Virus record (IMG/VR): IMGVR_UViG_3300037296_000148 | Coordinates: 1-31,157 of that record | Length of the DNA stretch: 31,157 nt | Direction: 5' to 3' (one strand) | From: a virus | Shown here: positions 1-8,485 of the stretch, piece after piece | How positions within the stretch are numbered: position 1 is the stretch's first letter | How the letters are laid out: each line of letters opens with the position of its first letter | Notes under the pieces: generated by a model | Databases searched by the model: none | Told to the model about the DNA's origin: nothing | The model's input: only the letters and a program-made list of their open reading frames with translations | Program-made: the position numbers and the translations under genes

Positions 1-14
1 GTGGTTCTGACAAG
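1..14. repeat. Terminal direct repeat, left copy
   Basis: The 14 bases GTGGTTCTGACAAG are identical to the last 14 bases of the window (31144-31157). This fits a circular or circularly permuted genome cut open at an arbitrary point, or a short assembly overlap. The joined sequence reads through an intergenic region upstream of the small terminase gene. Confidence 0.85.
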
Positions 15-70
15 ATCAGTTAATTTCTACGTGCGAAAAATAAAAACCGGGTTTGTTTAGGATTGATGAG

Positions 71-712
71 ATGGCAAGGAATCCACGCGCTAATGCGAAC
101 GACGATGACAAAATTATCACAGTTCTGCCGGGCGGAAATTTGACTCTCAAAGACGCAGCGGCGGTTCTTTCGTATACCGCCAACGGCTTGCGAGACTGGG
201 TCGCGCGGGGTGCGCCGCACACGCCGGGCCGCGCCGGCGGCCAGGCGATGACGGTCAATATTCGTGATCTCATGGAATGGAAAGTGGCCACCGCGGTTGA
301 AGGCATGATGGCTGACGACGGGGAAGAGCACAACGAGGGCCGGGCAAAAGCGGCATACGCGCACTACCGCGCGATCCGCGCCGAAGCCGACGTCCGGCGT
401 GAGCTGGGCGCGCTTGTCGCAGTCGACATGATAGCTGACGTTATTGAAGAAGATTATCAGCGCGTCAGAAGCCGGCTGAACAGCGTCGCTGGTCGCGTGG
501 CCGTCCGTGCCGCCGCCGAAACAGACGCATCAATCGTGCGCACGATGATATCCAAAGAGATAAATGCCGCCCTGGCGAACATGGCTGAAGCTGATGACAT
601 CACAGAGCGCGCGGCGGGCAATCCAAACGCATCCGTTCATGACGTCTTGATGATCGGCGGCGGTGAGCACGGCGCGTTCGATGAATACGAGGACGACTTA
701 GATGTTAATTGA
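71..712 (+). CDS. Terminase small subunit, Nu1-like
   Basis: This 213-residue protein probably recognises the packaging site (cos) on phage DNA and hands it to the large terminase. An N-terminal helix-turn-helix-like segment (about residues 22-50, containing LKDAAAVLSYTANGLRDWV) resembles the winged-helix part of lambda Nu1. The middle is a charged helical stretch and the tail is acidic (EYEDDLD), which may bind the large subunit. ATG at 71 is preferred over an in-frame TTG at 53 because AGGA lies 8 bases upstream. The gene overlaps the large terminase start by 11 bases, so translation is probably coupled. Family assignment rests on size, helix-turn-helix and position; I am fairly confident of the role. 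Confidence 0.85.
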   Translation: MARNPRANANDDDKIITVLPGGNLTLKDAAAVLSYTANGLRDWVARGAPHTPGRAGGQAMTVNIRDLMEWKVATAVEGMMADDGEEHNEGRAKAAYAHYRAIRAEADVRRELGALVAVDMIADVIEEDYQRVRSRLNSVAGRVAVRAAAETDASIVRTMISKEINAALANMAEADDITERAAGNPNASVHDVLMIGGGEHGAFDEYEDDLDVN

Positions 713-2786
713 GCTTCTAGCCAACCCCACCGCCCTGCGCAAAGCTATCGCAGTCAAGCGGGCCCGCGCATTTGCACCGACGCCGGACGTCACAGCAGAC
801 GAATGGGCTGATACATATCGCGTTGTTCCTTCTGAGACCTCCGCTGTTACCGGTCGCTGGGACACATCTATGTATGAAGTTGCGCGCGGACCAATGCGCG
901 CCATCACAGAACCTGGCGTCCGCATCATCAGCGGCGCTGCATCTGCGCAGATTTTCAAGACGTCGACAGGTGAGACGGCCATCGGATACTTTATGCATCT
1001 CAATCCACGACCCATTCTAGTATACCAGCCTACAGACACATCGGTTGCCGCTTTCGTTGACGCGAAGCTTGATCCTATGATCAAGTCTTCGCCTGTATTA
1101 GCGCAGCTCTGGGGTGGCCGGGCCGCGCTTGAGCGTAAGAACGACAAGTTTGTGCATGCAAAGAAGACATTTGCGGGCGGCTACGTCGAGATCCTGACAG
1201 CTAATAGTCCATCTAATACCGCGTCGCGCTCTGCCGGCGTTGTCTTCATGGACGAGATCGACAAGTTTGAGCTGACGCGAGACGGTGACGCGGTTGCGCT
1301 GATCGATGAGCGGCTGAAAGGCTTCACCGGCGAAGAGCTTAGCATCAGAATGAGCACGCCGACGATTGAGGGCGAAAGCCCTATCGCCGCGGAGTATCAG
1401 AAGTCAGACATGCGCAAGCCGTATGTTGAATGCCCGAACTGCAGCGAGTGGCATTACTTCAAATTTGAGCACGTGCATTATAAAGACGCGAGAAACAAAG
1501 CTGATCCATCAATCGCAGCTTACAATTGCGAGTCCTGCGGCGTCGACTGGACCGAGGCGGAGCGCGTCAAAGCATTGACGACGAAAGACGCAATCAGCTG
1601 GCGTCAGACAAAGCCTTTCAGATGTTGCGATGAGAAGCAGCATCCAGAAATCGAGAGACTTTGGGAGCACGATGGTCACGTAGAGCGCGCGATATGCAAG
1701 CATTGCGGCACCCGAGCCGTGGTGAACAGGCATGCCGGGTTCTGGGCTTGGGAGCTTTACCACCCGCGCCGCTCTTGCGAAGACTTGATCCGCGCCTGGC
1801 TGGATTGCGCTGGCAATAAAGGCAAGATGCAGAACTTCATTAACAGCAAGCTTGCAGAGACATGGAAGGTTCAGCAAGAAGACAGCGCTGACATCGATCC
1901 GGAGCAGTTTGCAGCACGCGTTGAGCCAACTTGGGACCTGTTGCCGTCTGACATCCATCTATTGACGATGGGCGTCGACGTGCAGCCGCGCGGCACGAAG
2001 AGCACCGGCCGGATTGAATTCGAAATAGTGGGCTGGGGCAGCGGCGAAGAAACTTGGTCCGTCGCATACCATATCATAGAGGGCGATCCGGACGACGGCG
2101 CAGTATGGTCTGCGCTTGATGACATCAGAAAAGCGGCATACGCAACGACGGACGGCCGACAACTGCGCGTCCAGGCAGCTTGCATCGACACTGGCGGGCA
2201 CAACATTGATGCAGTGATGAGCTACGCCGCGGCGCGCAAGCGTGAACGCGTCTGGGCTATCAAAGGCGCGTCAGAACAGAACGGCAATCGAAATCCGATC
2301 TGGCCGATCATCGCGCCGAAGACGATCCGGAACGGCGCTAAGCTTTTCATCATCGGCACGTCAGCTGCGAAAGACTGGGTTGCGTCATGCGTTGCGAAAA
2401 CGCAAGCAGGGCCCGGCTATATGCATGTTGGATCAGACCGCGACGAGTCTTGGTTCGCGCAGATGCTGAACGAGAAGCGCGTGTCATTCATGCACAACGG
2501 CAGGTCCAGAACCTCGTGGCGTGTGCGCGCGTCAGGCGCACGCACTGAAGCGCTTGACTGCCGCGTATATGCCAAGGCCGCTCTGGAGGGGCTGAAGCGT
2601 GCCGGCTTCAAGACTGGCGTGCATACTGCAGCAGAGATCGCCGCGCCGGCGCCTGCCCCGGCTCCCGCAGATCAGGAAGAGGTCAGCAGCGCGACCACGA
2701 CAGAAGCCGCACCGCAGCAGCAACCCCGCATCCGCCGGCCAAAAAAGCGCAGACCGCCCGTCACCCGTTCAAATAGCTTCTGGTGA
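702..2786 (+). CDS. Terminase large subunit, lambda gpA family
   Basis: The 694-residue packaging motor couples ATP hydrolysis to DNA translocation and cuts concatemers at cos. Visible motifs are a Walker A-like segment GAASAQIFKTS (residues 78-88, a deviant P-loop as in the gpA family), a Walker B VVFMDEIDKF (180-189), paired cysteines at 244/247 and 276/279 and again near 308-335 (CKHCG) suggesting zinc binding, and a nuclease-type aspartate in GVDVQ (D426). Length and motif order match the gpA/GpA_ATPase family. ATG at 702 overlaps the end of the small subunit gene, with GAGGA upstream. The C-terminus is Ala/Pro-rich, then basic, and may contact the portal. Confidence 0.95.
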   Translation: MLIELLANPTALRKAIAVKRARAFAPTPDVTADEWADTYRVVPSETSAVTGRWDTSMYEVARGPMRAITEPGVRIISGAASAQIFKTSTGETAIGYFMHLNPRPILVYQPTDTSVAAFVDAKLDPMIKSSPVLAQLWGGRAALERKNDKFVHAKKTFAGGYVEILTANSPSNTASRSAGVVFMDEIDKFELTRDGDAVALIDERLKGFTGEELSIRMSTPTIEGESPIAAEYQKSDMRKPYVECPNCSEWHYFKFEHVHYKDARNKADPSIAAYNCESCGVDWTEAERVKALTTKDAISWRQTKPFRCCDEKQHPEIERLWEHDGHVERAICKHCGTRAVVNRHAGFWAWELYHPRRSCEDLIRAWLDCAGNKGKMQNFINSKLAETWKVQQEDSADIDPEQFAARVEPTWDLLPSDIHLLTMGVDVQPRGTKSTGRIEFEIVGWGSGEETWSVAYHIIEGDPDDGAVWSALDDIRKAAYATTDGRQLRVQAACIDTGGHNIDAVMSYAAARKRERVWAIKGASEQNGNRNPIWPIIAPKTIRNGAKLFIIGTSAAKDWVASCVAKTQAGPGYMHVGSDRDESWFAQMLNEKRVSFMHNGRSRTSWRVRASGARTEALDCRVYAKAALEGLKRAGFKTGVHTAAEIAAPAPAPAPADQEEVSSATTTEAAPQQQPRIRRPKKRRPPVTRSNSFW

Positions 2787-2801
2787 TCACGGTTTCGTGA
2801 G

Positions 2802-2833
2802 GTGGACAAAATAATTTCACTTGTCCACTTGTT
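2802..2833. promoter_or_regulatory. Operator-like inverted repeat with shared TTGTCC motif
   Basis: GTGGACAA (2802-2809) and TTGTCCAC (2821-2828) form a perfect 8-base inverted repeat around an 11-base A/T-rich spacer. The right half extends to TTGTCCACTTGTT, which occurs exactly once more at 29597-29609 on the minus strand, upstream of the helicase gene. It lies in the 126-base gap between the large terminase and the Toprim gene, and probably controls the latter. A small TCACG/CGTGA hairpin (2787-2800) sits just before it. Confidence 0.6.
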
Positions 2834-2912
2834 CGCATGATGAGCAGGCCCCAATTGGGAGTCACAGGCGCAATCATGCAGCTTGTCAAGCACAGACGAC
2901 GAGGACGATATC

Positions 2913-4121
2913 ATGACGAACTACACAAACAGCGACGACGAGCTGAAGACATTCAAGACGGCGGACATCCGCGGGCTTCTGCCGCTGATGGGCTGGCACG
3001 TAGTGAGCCAGGCCGAAGCTGCGCGGGTTGACAAGCACCGCACTAAGCCGGGCTATTGCTTCACAAACGGGTCGCAGTTCATGAACGTATCACTTAGCAA
3101 CCAGGGTGACGGAACCTGGATGTGGTTCTCTGTGACCGGCTACATTTGCGGTAAAGCACACGGAACAATTATTGATATTGCGAAAGATCATGTGGGTGGC
3201 AACTTCGGCAAAGCCCGCGTCTTCTTGCGTGAAGCTCTGTCTATCTCCCGGCCCTCTACCCCCGTCCCCTCTGCCGCCGCCACCAATACCACTCCTCTCC
3301 AGAATCCTTCTGCAGTTGTGTGTTCCACCCGCCCCCTTCCTGCCCCCGTAGAGATCGACGAAAAGAAAACGCCGGACCAGCTTGAAGCTGAATACCGCGC
3401 TTTGTCGACAAGCATCAAAGCCGGCAAAGCTAAGCACTCTTTGTTTACGACCCGCGGCATCGATCTTGTTGACGATACGTTCAGCTACGCAATGCGCGAG
3501 ATGAACAACCACAGCGGTTACGTTTTTCCGTATTATAATTTTAATGAAGGATCTAACGGCATTTCGTTTGCTGGCTACGAGATCAAAAAAGAGAATGGCT
3601 TTAAGCAATATGCAAAAGGCGGCCGCGCCGGATTCTGGATCGGCGGGGACGTTGAGACGTCGACCGTCATCGTCTGCGAGAGCCCGCTCGACGCGATGGC
3701 ACATTCGATCATCACGCAATCCGGTGCGCTCTACGTCGCCGTGCGCAGCGGCTCTGAGGCTGACGTCGTGCGATTCATCGCACACAAGTTCAAGCGCGGC
3801 TACGCCGGTCACGTCAGGCTTGCGTGCGATCACGACGCCGCCGGATATGGTTACGTCAATAAGATCTGGTCCGGCATTGACCGCCTCGGCTTGAAAGCTG
3901 AAGGCATCGTTGTCACGCAAGAGAACCCGTTGAATGGTGAAAACGATCACTGCGACGTCTTGAAGAAGATCGTCAATATCAGAGATGATGAAAACGGTAA
4001 GGCCGCGCGGAACTACATGCGCACCCGCATTGCTGAACTGCAAGAAGATGCGCGCCGCATTGAGATGCCATTCCGCGAGACAGTGACGTTTCAGCAAGCG
4101 AGCGCAGAACTTGCGATGTAG
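2913..4121 (+). CDS. Toprim-domain primase-like protein
   Basis: This 402-residue protein is probably the phage primase or a primase-like replication factor. The N-terminal part contains a degenerate zinc-finger-like segment (TGYICGKAHGTIIDIAK, 75-91), reminiscent of CHC2 primase fingers. After a Pro/Ala-rich linker (about 110-147) comes a Toprim domain: VCESPLDAMA with E256, then ACDHDAAG with D306 and D308, and a later NDHCDVLKK resembling the KDxND tail of Toprim_2 proteins. ATG at 2913 is chosen over TTG at 2883 because GAGGA sits 7 bases upstream. Its place between terminase and connector genes is unusual; the only other replication gene seen is the VapE helicase at 27820. The linker is encoded by the dispersed pyrimidine repeat. 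Confidence 0.8.
   Translation: MTNYTNSDDELKTFKTADIRGLLPLMGWHVVSQAEAARVDKHRTKPGYCFTNGSQFMNVSLSNQGDGTWMWFSVTGYICGKAHGTIIDIAKDHVGGNFGKARVFLREALSISRPSTPVPSAAATNTTPLQNPSAVVCSTRPLPAPVEIDEKKTPDQLEAEYRALSTSIKAGKAKHSLFTTRGIDLVDDTFSYAMREMNNHSGYVFPYYNFNEGSNGISFAGYEIKKENGFKQYAKGGRAGFWIGGDVETSTVIVCESPLDAMAHSIITQSGALYVAVRSGSEADVVRFIAHKFKRGYAGHVRLACDHDAAGYGYVNKIWSGIDRLGLKAEGIVVTQENPLNGENDHCDVLKKIVNIRDDENGKAARNYMRTRIAELQEDARRIEMPFRETVTFQQASAELAM
3313..3347 (+). repeat. Dispersed pyrimidine-rich repeat, copy A (inside Toprim gene)
   Basis: This copy begins CAGTTGTGTGTTCCACC and ends in CCGCCCCCTTCCTGCCC-type sequence. It shares nearly every base with the copy at 10998-11035 and lies inside a longer C/T-rich stretch (3241-3350). 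It encodes part of the Pro-rich linker of the Toprim protein and lacks one T relative to the other copies. Confidence 0.75.
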
Positions 4122-4127
4122 CTAATC

Positions 4128-4157
4128 CCATCGTTTTTCCATGCCCGCCGGTAACGT
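4128..4157 (+). promoter_or_regulatory. Late-promoter-like element P1
   Basis: CCATCGTTTTTCCA, a 10-base spacer and TAACGT. This is the most divergent of five copies of a 30-base element with invariant spacing. It follows the Toprim stop codon and precedes the connector gene. Its -10-like box ends 21 bases before ATG 4179, which argues for that start rather than ATG 4164. Confidence 0.65.
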
Positions 4158-4178
4158 GCTGGCATGGATACTGCATCA

Positions 4179-4382
4179 ATGAACCTCGATCAGAAGCGGG
4201 CCGCTCTTGCGGCCCTTCAGTCCGCGATCGATCGCGGAGTTGAATACGTTTCGTATGACGGCAATCAGATCAAATACCGCTCTATCCCTGACATGATCTT
4301 AATCCGCAATATGATGCGGCTCGATCTCGGCATCGACAAGAATCCCCGCCGGCGTCCGCGCCGCGGCGTGGTGCGTGTCTGA
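4179..4382 (+). CDS. Head-tail connector, gpW-like
   Basis: A 67-residue basic protein that matches lambda gpW in length (68 residues) and pattern: an N-terminal helix of about 20 residues (QKRAALAALQSAIDRG), then EYVSYDGNQIKYRS forming a likely beta hairpin, then a second helix and an Arg-rich tail. gpW seals the portal after packaging and forms the landing site for the tail. ATG 4179 is chosen because the late-promoter-like element at 4128-4157 would start RNA at about 4164, the position of the only alternative ATG. It shares a TGATG overlap with the next gene. The assignment is by pattern and position. Confidence 0.75.
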   Translation: MNLDQKRAALAALQSAIDRGVEYVSYDGNQIKYRSIPDMILIRNMMRLDLGIDKNPRRRPRRGVVRV

Positions 4383-4897
4383 TGAGAATTGTGGGCATCG
4401 ATCCAGGATTGAAAGGCGCGATTGCTTGCGTCGAATATGAGGTGACCGGAAAGGCCGCGTCTTACGTCGACCACGACGTTTTTGACATGCCCGTTCGTAT
4501 ACTGCCAGATGGCCGAAAGTTCCCGGACGCACGCGAGATCCGGCACATGCTAGCATCAATGCAGCCTGACTTGATAATCTTCGAAGACAACAGTCCGCGC
4601 AACACAGATGCCCGCAGCACCCTTTTCCGATTTGGAATCGGCACCGGCATCACGCTGGGTGAATGCGTTGCGCACGGCGACGATGCGATTACGCACCTTG
4701 TCCCGCCGTCCGTGTGGAAAGCCCGCACGGGCTTGAGCGCGGATAAAGACAAGAGCCTTGACGCCGCGCGGAATATCTTTCCGGACGCGGCCGGCGATCT
4801 TTCACGGAAAATGGATGACGGCCGGGCGGAAGCTCTGTTGCTGACCGAATATTGGCGTGCGGTCTTACTGCCCGCCGGCGAAATGGAGTGCATTTGA
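4382..4897 (+). CDS. RuvC-like Holliday junction resolvase
   Basis: This 171-residue protein has the RNase H-fold signature of RuvC-type resolvases: GIDPGLKGAIA at the N-terminus (D7), LIIFEDN (E68), and KMDDGRAEALLL near the C-terminus (D145/D146, E150). Spacing is close to bacterial RuvC, whose catalytic acids are D7, E66, D138 and D141. It probably trims branched DNA so that packaging is not blocked, which fits its place between connector and portal genes. The start overlaps the preceding stop, and the stop overlaps the portal start (TGATG on both sides), so all three genes are translated from one message. Confidence 0.9.
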   Translation: MRIVGIDPGLKGAIACVEYEVTGKAASYVDHDVFDMPVRILPDGRKFPDAREIRHMLASMQPDLIIFEDNSPRNTDARSTLFRFGIGTGITLGECVAHGDDAITHLVPPSVWKARTGLSADKDKSLDAARNIFPDAAGDLSRKMDDGRAEALLLTEYWRAVLLPAGEMECI

Positions 4898-6339
4898 TGG
4901 GCATGTTTAGCTTTCTGAATCGCAATGCGAAAAAAACCAGACCAATCAAAACACGTTCGTATCACCCGCCCCGCGACCGCAACTCTGCGTATCGCGTGAC
5001 TGGCGGAGGAGTCGAGCGTGTTCCGTCTGGCTTGCGCAGCATCCGCGCCTTCGCGCGTGACCTGGCACACAACAACGCATACGCTGCCCGGGCCGTCAGC
5101 GTTCTGACAGCACACACGGTTGGTAAAGGCATTCGTTATGCGATCCGCGGTGACAGCGCTTACGAGACAGCATTTCGGAAGTGGTCGACAACAACCGCTT
5201 GCGACCACGACGGGCGGCTAAATTTATATGGCTTGCAGTCTGTAATGGTGCGCACGATGTTTGAAGCTGGCGAAGGCCTGGCTCTTGTGCGTGACGTGCA
5301 TGATGAAGCGAACGGCATCCTATTTCCGACGATCCAAGTCATTGATCCGGATTTGATCGATGACGGCGCATCACCGAAAACGAAAGACGGAAAAGTTTTT
5401 TCTGGCGTTGAAGTCGACGCTGACGGCCGCGTGATAGGCTATCACATCAAGCCAGACGGTCAGTCTTTCAGTTCTGAATACTGGGACGCGAGCGACGTCA
5501 TCCACTTTTTTGAAGCCCTCTTGCCGGGACAAGTGCGCGGCATCCCGCGCGGCTCTCAAGCGATCGATGGCGTAAACTCTGTCAGCGAACTCAAGAAGAC
5601 AGCGATGGCGCAAGCAAAGGTCCAGGCTTGCGTTACGATGTTTGTCACAAGCGAGACTGCAGAAGATGCACCTCTCCTCGGTGGCGGCTTTGATGATGAA
5701 TATGATGAAGACGGCTTCGCTGACGAGATCATGACGCCTGGCACGATCGGCTACTTGAAGCCCGGTCAAGACGTGAAAGCCGTCGTGCCGTCCGCGTCAG
5801 GCGGCCTCGGCGACCACATCCGCATCGGCTTGCAAGAAGTCGCATCAGCGTATCGCTGCACCTATGCACAGATTTCCAGCGATCTTGAGAAAGCCAACTT
5901 CGGCAGCGAGAAGTCCGGACGTCTTGAGTTCAATCAAGACATCGCAAGCACCCGCGAACATTTCATTATGCCGTCTTTACGCGAGATCGAGTTGCGCTAC
6001 CGCGTCGACTATGACTTGTCGCATGACGTTTCTGTTGATGTTGAAGTCAATATGACGCCGCCGGCGCGCGAGACAATCGAGCCGGCCAAAGAGGCGCTGG
6101 CGATCATGACATTGATGGCGGCCGGCTTGATGAGCTGGAGCCAAGCGGCCCGCAGCTTCGGTCACGATCCGGATGAACTGATTTTGGAAATTGCAAAAGA
6201 GCGCGCAGCTCTGTCGCTTGCGGGCATCGAAGTGAAGTTCGGAAGCCAGGCTCTTATCGCCGCCGGCGTCATCGAAGACACAGATCCGGAGACAGGCGAA
6301 AACATCGATCCCGAAACCGGCGAGGTCGTTGCGCTCTAA
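4897..6339 (+). CDS. Portal protein, lambda gpB family
   Basis: A 480-residue portal forms the dodecameric ring at the capsid vertex through which DNA enters and leaves. The N-terminal basic region is followed by the family pattern RSIRAFARDLAHNNAYAARAVSVLTAHTVGKGIRY, then by EAGEGLALVRDV, QVIDPDLI and GVEVDADGRVIGYHI, all typical of lambda-type portals. ATG 4897 overlaps the resolvase stop and has GGAG upstream; an upstream TTG would overlap the resolvase by 46 bases and is rejected. The C-terminus repeats a DPETGE motif (about residues 464-476). Length is slightly shorter than lambda gpB (533). Confidence 0.93.
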   Translation: MGMFSFLNRNAKKTRPIKTRSYHPPRDRNSAYRVTGGGVERVPSGLRSIRAFARDLAHNNAYAARAVSVLTAHTVGKGIRYAIRGDSAYETAFRKWSTTTACDHDGRLNLYGLQSVMVRTMFEAGEGLALVRDVHDEANGILFPTIQVIDPDLIDDGASPKTKDGKVFSGVEVDADGRVIGYHIKPDGQSFSSEYWDASDVIHFFEALLPGQVRGIPRGSQAIDGVNSVSELKKTAMAQAKVQACVTMFVTSETAEDAPLLGGGFDDEYDEDGFADEIMTPGTIGYLKPGQDVKAVVPSASGGLGDHIRIGLQEVASAYRCTYAQISSDLEKANFGSEKSGRLEFNQDIASTREHFIMPSLREIELRYRVDYDLSHDVSVDVEVNMTPPARETIEPAKEALAIMTLMAAGLMSWSQAARSFGHDPDELILEIAKERAALSLAGIEVKFGSQALIAAGVIEDTDPETGENIDPETGEVVAL

Positions 6340-6341
6340 TC

Positions 6342-6371
6342 CCATCGTTTTTCCGCGCAGCGATATATCGT
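6342..6371 (+). promoter_or_regulatory. Late-promoter-like element P2
   Basis: CCATCGTTTTTCCG, a 10-base spacer and TATCGT, immediately after the portal stop codon. The -10-like box ends 27 bases before the capsid fusion ATG at 6399. Upstream bases CTAATC are shared with P1 and P3. Confidence 0.75.
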
Positions 6372-6398
6372 GAACACATCAAGAAAAGGCAGAGATAG

Positions 6399-8417
6399 AT
6401 GACTGCGAAAATTGCAAATCCCACGGCCCTGACGCGCAGCTTGTCTGTGCGTTCGAAGTCGTTTGATGAGGCAGCGAATACCGTAGACATCGTCTATTCC
6501 ACCGGCGCCGCGGTTGACCGCGGCGGCTACATTGAAAAGCTTGTCATCTCTGAAGACGCAATTGATGCGACGCGCATCGATGCTGGCGCCGTTCATCTCA
6601 TCTGCGATCACAAGCACGAAGGCCCGCCGATCGGGCGGGTCATCGGGCACCGCATTGAGGGCGAAGAAGCCATCTTCGTTGTGCAGCTTGCTGAAGGTGA
6701 AGATCGTGCTGGCATCGTGACTGACATCAAGGCGGGCGTCATCCGGTCTGTGTCCGTTGGTTATTCAGTTCTCGAATGGGACGACGCCACAGACGACGCG
6801 GGCATTGTGACGCGCACAGCGACGCGGTGGCTGCCTTGGGAGGTTTCACTCACCGTCATCCCCGCCGACTATGTATCTTACATCAGATCGAATGGCGCGC
6901 CATTGCGCCGAACAGAAAAAACGAAACAGGATAAACAAATGCCAAAATTCAATAAGCGTGCCGCTGAAGACGCCGTCGATGCTGCAGTAAAAGCGATCGA
7001 AGACGAGACTGGCGAGACTGTCACTGAAGAGGATCTTGCGGTTGTGACTGCAGAAGCCGTCAAAGCTGTCGAAGCCGAAACTGGCGAGACGCTGACTGAA
7101 GAGCAGCTTGCTGAAGTCGCAGAAGTCGCAGAAGTGGCCGTCGCTACTCAAGAAGACGAAGACGAAGTCGACGCCGAAGCCGTGACGACCGCAGAGCGCA
7201 CCCGCGCCGGCGACATCCTGGCACTTGCTGCACGCTTCAATGCGCCGGCAACGCTGGTTGCACGCAGCATCACCGAAGGCCTGAGCGCCGAAGATTTCAA
7301 GTCCGCCGCAATGGACGCAAAAGCAAAAAGGACTGCAAAGAAAATGCCCGCACGCGCAACAGTATTGATCGACGAACGCGAGAAGTTCGTAGCCCGCGCC
7401 GAAAACGCGGTCATTTCGCGCATGACGCGCACAGAGCCAACTGCAGACGCGCGCGAACTGCGCAACCTGTCCATGGTTGAGCTGGCACGCCAGTTTGTTG
7501 GCGACAACGGCAGCCTGAGCCGCCAGGCCGCCGTGTCTGCCGCTCTGTCGCAGCGCTCTGGCTTCCACACAACTTCCGACTTCGCCCACGTGCTTGGCAA
7601 CGCCGGTGCTCGGACTGTCCGCCGCTCTTACGACGCCGTCAAGCGCACATATTTGCCGTTTGTTAATGAAACCGACTTGCCAGATTTCCGTTCTGTCGAG
7701 CGTGTGAGCCTTGGCGACGCGCCAAAGCTTATGAAGACAGCAGAAGGTGCAGAGATCACATACGGAACTATGGGCGATAGCGCAGAGATTTACAAGCTTG
7801 CGAAATACACGCGCGCTATTGGCATCTCCCGCGAGGCTTTGGTCAATGATGACCTTGGCGTATTCCAAAAAACAGCAGCAGCTTTTGGCGTGTCCGCTGG
7901 CACTACAGAGTCCGATGCGGTTTACGGCATCTTTACTGGAAACCCTAAGATGAGCGACGGCAACGCTCTGTTCAGCGCCAAGCACAACAACGTCATCGCA
8001 GAGCCGCTGACCGTTGCCGGCTTGTCCGTTGCTAAGTCGACCCTGCGCAAGCAGAAGTCCGCAGAAGGCAACGCGATGGACATCTACGCAGCGTTCTTGA
8101 TCGTAGGCCCGGACCTCGAGTTCGAAGCGTTCAAGATGGTTTCGCCCGTGACCGCCGCCCTGGCTGGCGACGTGAACCCGCACGCATCGACGCTGCAAGT
8201 CATCGTCGACAACCGCATAACCGGCACAGAATGGTTCCTCTCTTGTTCTCCTGATGGCTTCGACGTCATTGAAACCGGATATCTCGACGGCGCGCGCGGC
8301 GTGCAAGTTGAAACGTTTGACGCACCAGACCGCGACGGCGTGAAGATCATCGCGAAGCTGGACTTTGCGGCGGCACCCATCGACTGGCGCGGCCTGGTCA
8401 AGTCCACCGGCCAATAA
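6399..8417 (+). CDS. Prohead protease-major capsid protein fusion
   Basis: A 672-residue polyprotein. Residues 1 to about 165 resemble an HK97-type prohead protease: the His region ICDHKHEGPPIGRV (H71/H73) and the Ser region IRSVSVGYSV (S119). Residues about 175-290 are Glu/Ala-rich and acidic and could act as an internal scaffold. Residues about 350-672 resemble a Mu gpT-like major head protein (LAKYTRAIGISREALVNDDLG, then GNPKMSDGNALFSAKHN). The protease presumably cuts itself and the scaffold away during capsid maturation. Protease-capsid fusions are known in other phages. A late-promoter-like element precedes the gene and a hairpin follows it, so it could be an autonomous, highly expressed unit. 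Confidence 0.9.
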   Translation: MTAKIANPTALTRSLSVRSKSFDEAANTVDIVYSTGAAVDRGGYIEKLVISEDAIDATRIDAGAVHLICDHKHEGPPIGRVIGHRIEGEEAIFVVQLAEGEDRAGIVTDIKAGVIRSVSVGYSVLEWDDATDDAGIVTRTATRWLPWEVSLTVIPADYVSYIRSNGAPLRRTEKTKQDKQMPKFNKRAAEDAVDAAVKAIEDETGETVTEEDLAVVTAEAVKAVEAETGETLTEEQLAEVAEVAEVAVATQEDEDEVDAEAVTTAERTRAGDILALAARFNAPATLVARSITEGLSAEDFKSAAMDAKAKRTAKKMPARATVLIDEREKFVARAENAVISRMTRTEPTADARELRNLSMVELARQFVGDNGSLSRQAAVSAALSQRSGFHTTSDFAHVLGNAGARTVRRSYDAVKRTYLPFVNETDLPDFRSVERVSLGDAPKLMKTAEGAEITYGTMGDSAEIYKLAKYTRAIGISREALVNDDLGVFQKTAAAFGVSAGTTESDAVYGIFTGNPKMSDGNALFSAKHNNVIAEPLTVAGLSVAKSTLRKQKSAEGNAMDIYAAFLIVGPDLEFEAFKMVSPVTAALAGDVNPHASTLQVIVDNRITGTEWFLSCSPDGFDVIETGYLDGARGVQVETFDAPDRDGVKIIAKLDFAAAPIDWRGLVKSTGQ

Positions 8418-8423
8418 GAGACT

Positions 8424-8443
8424 GGCCCCGCGAAAGCGGGGCC
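8424..8443 (+). terminator. Hairpin terminator after capsid gene
   Basis: GGCCCCGC and GCGGGGCC pair perfectly around a GAAA tetraloop, 7 bases after the capsid stop. The T-tract that follows is weak (CCCTTTT), so it may attenuate transcription, or protect the 3' end of the capsid message, rather than fully stop transcription. Confidence 0.75.
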
Positions 8444-8485
8444 GTCACTCCCTTTTGAAATTCATCAATAAAGAAAGAATCGCAA

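Noticed and set aside
3522-3545. Sixth late-promoter-like element
   Set aside because: ACGTTTTTCCG is present but the bases before it differ and no TANNNT lies at the fixed distance; it is inside coding sequence.
3090-4097. Open frame of 335 codons opposite the Toprim gene
   Set aside because: Opposite a gene with clear Toprim motifs, and without a promoter or ribosome-binding site. Shadow frame.
4852-4896. TTG start for the portal gene
   Set aside because: It would overlap the resolvase by 46 bases, and ATG 4897 with GGAG and a stop-start overlap is better.
6846-8414. Long open frame (522 codons) opposite the capsid gene
   Set aside because: It mirrors the capsid gene exactly, encodes a Cys- and Arg-rich low-quality protein, and has no ribosome-binding site. 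It is a codon-bias shadow.
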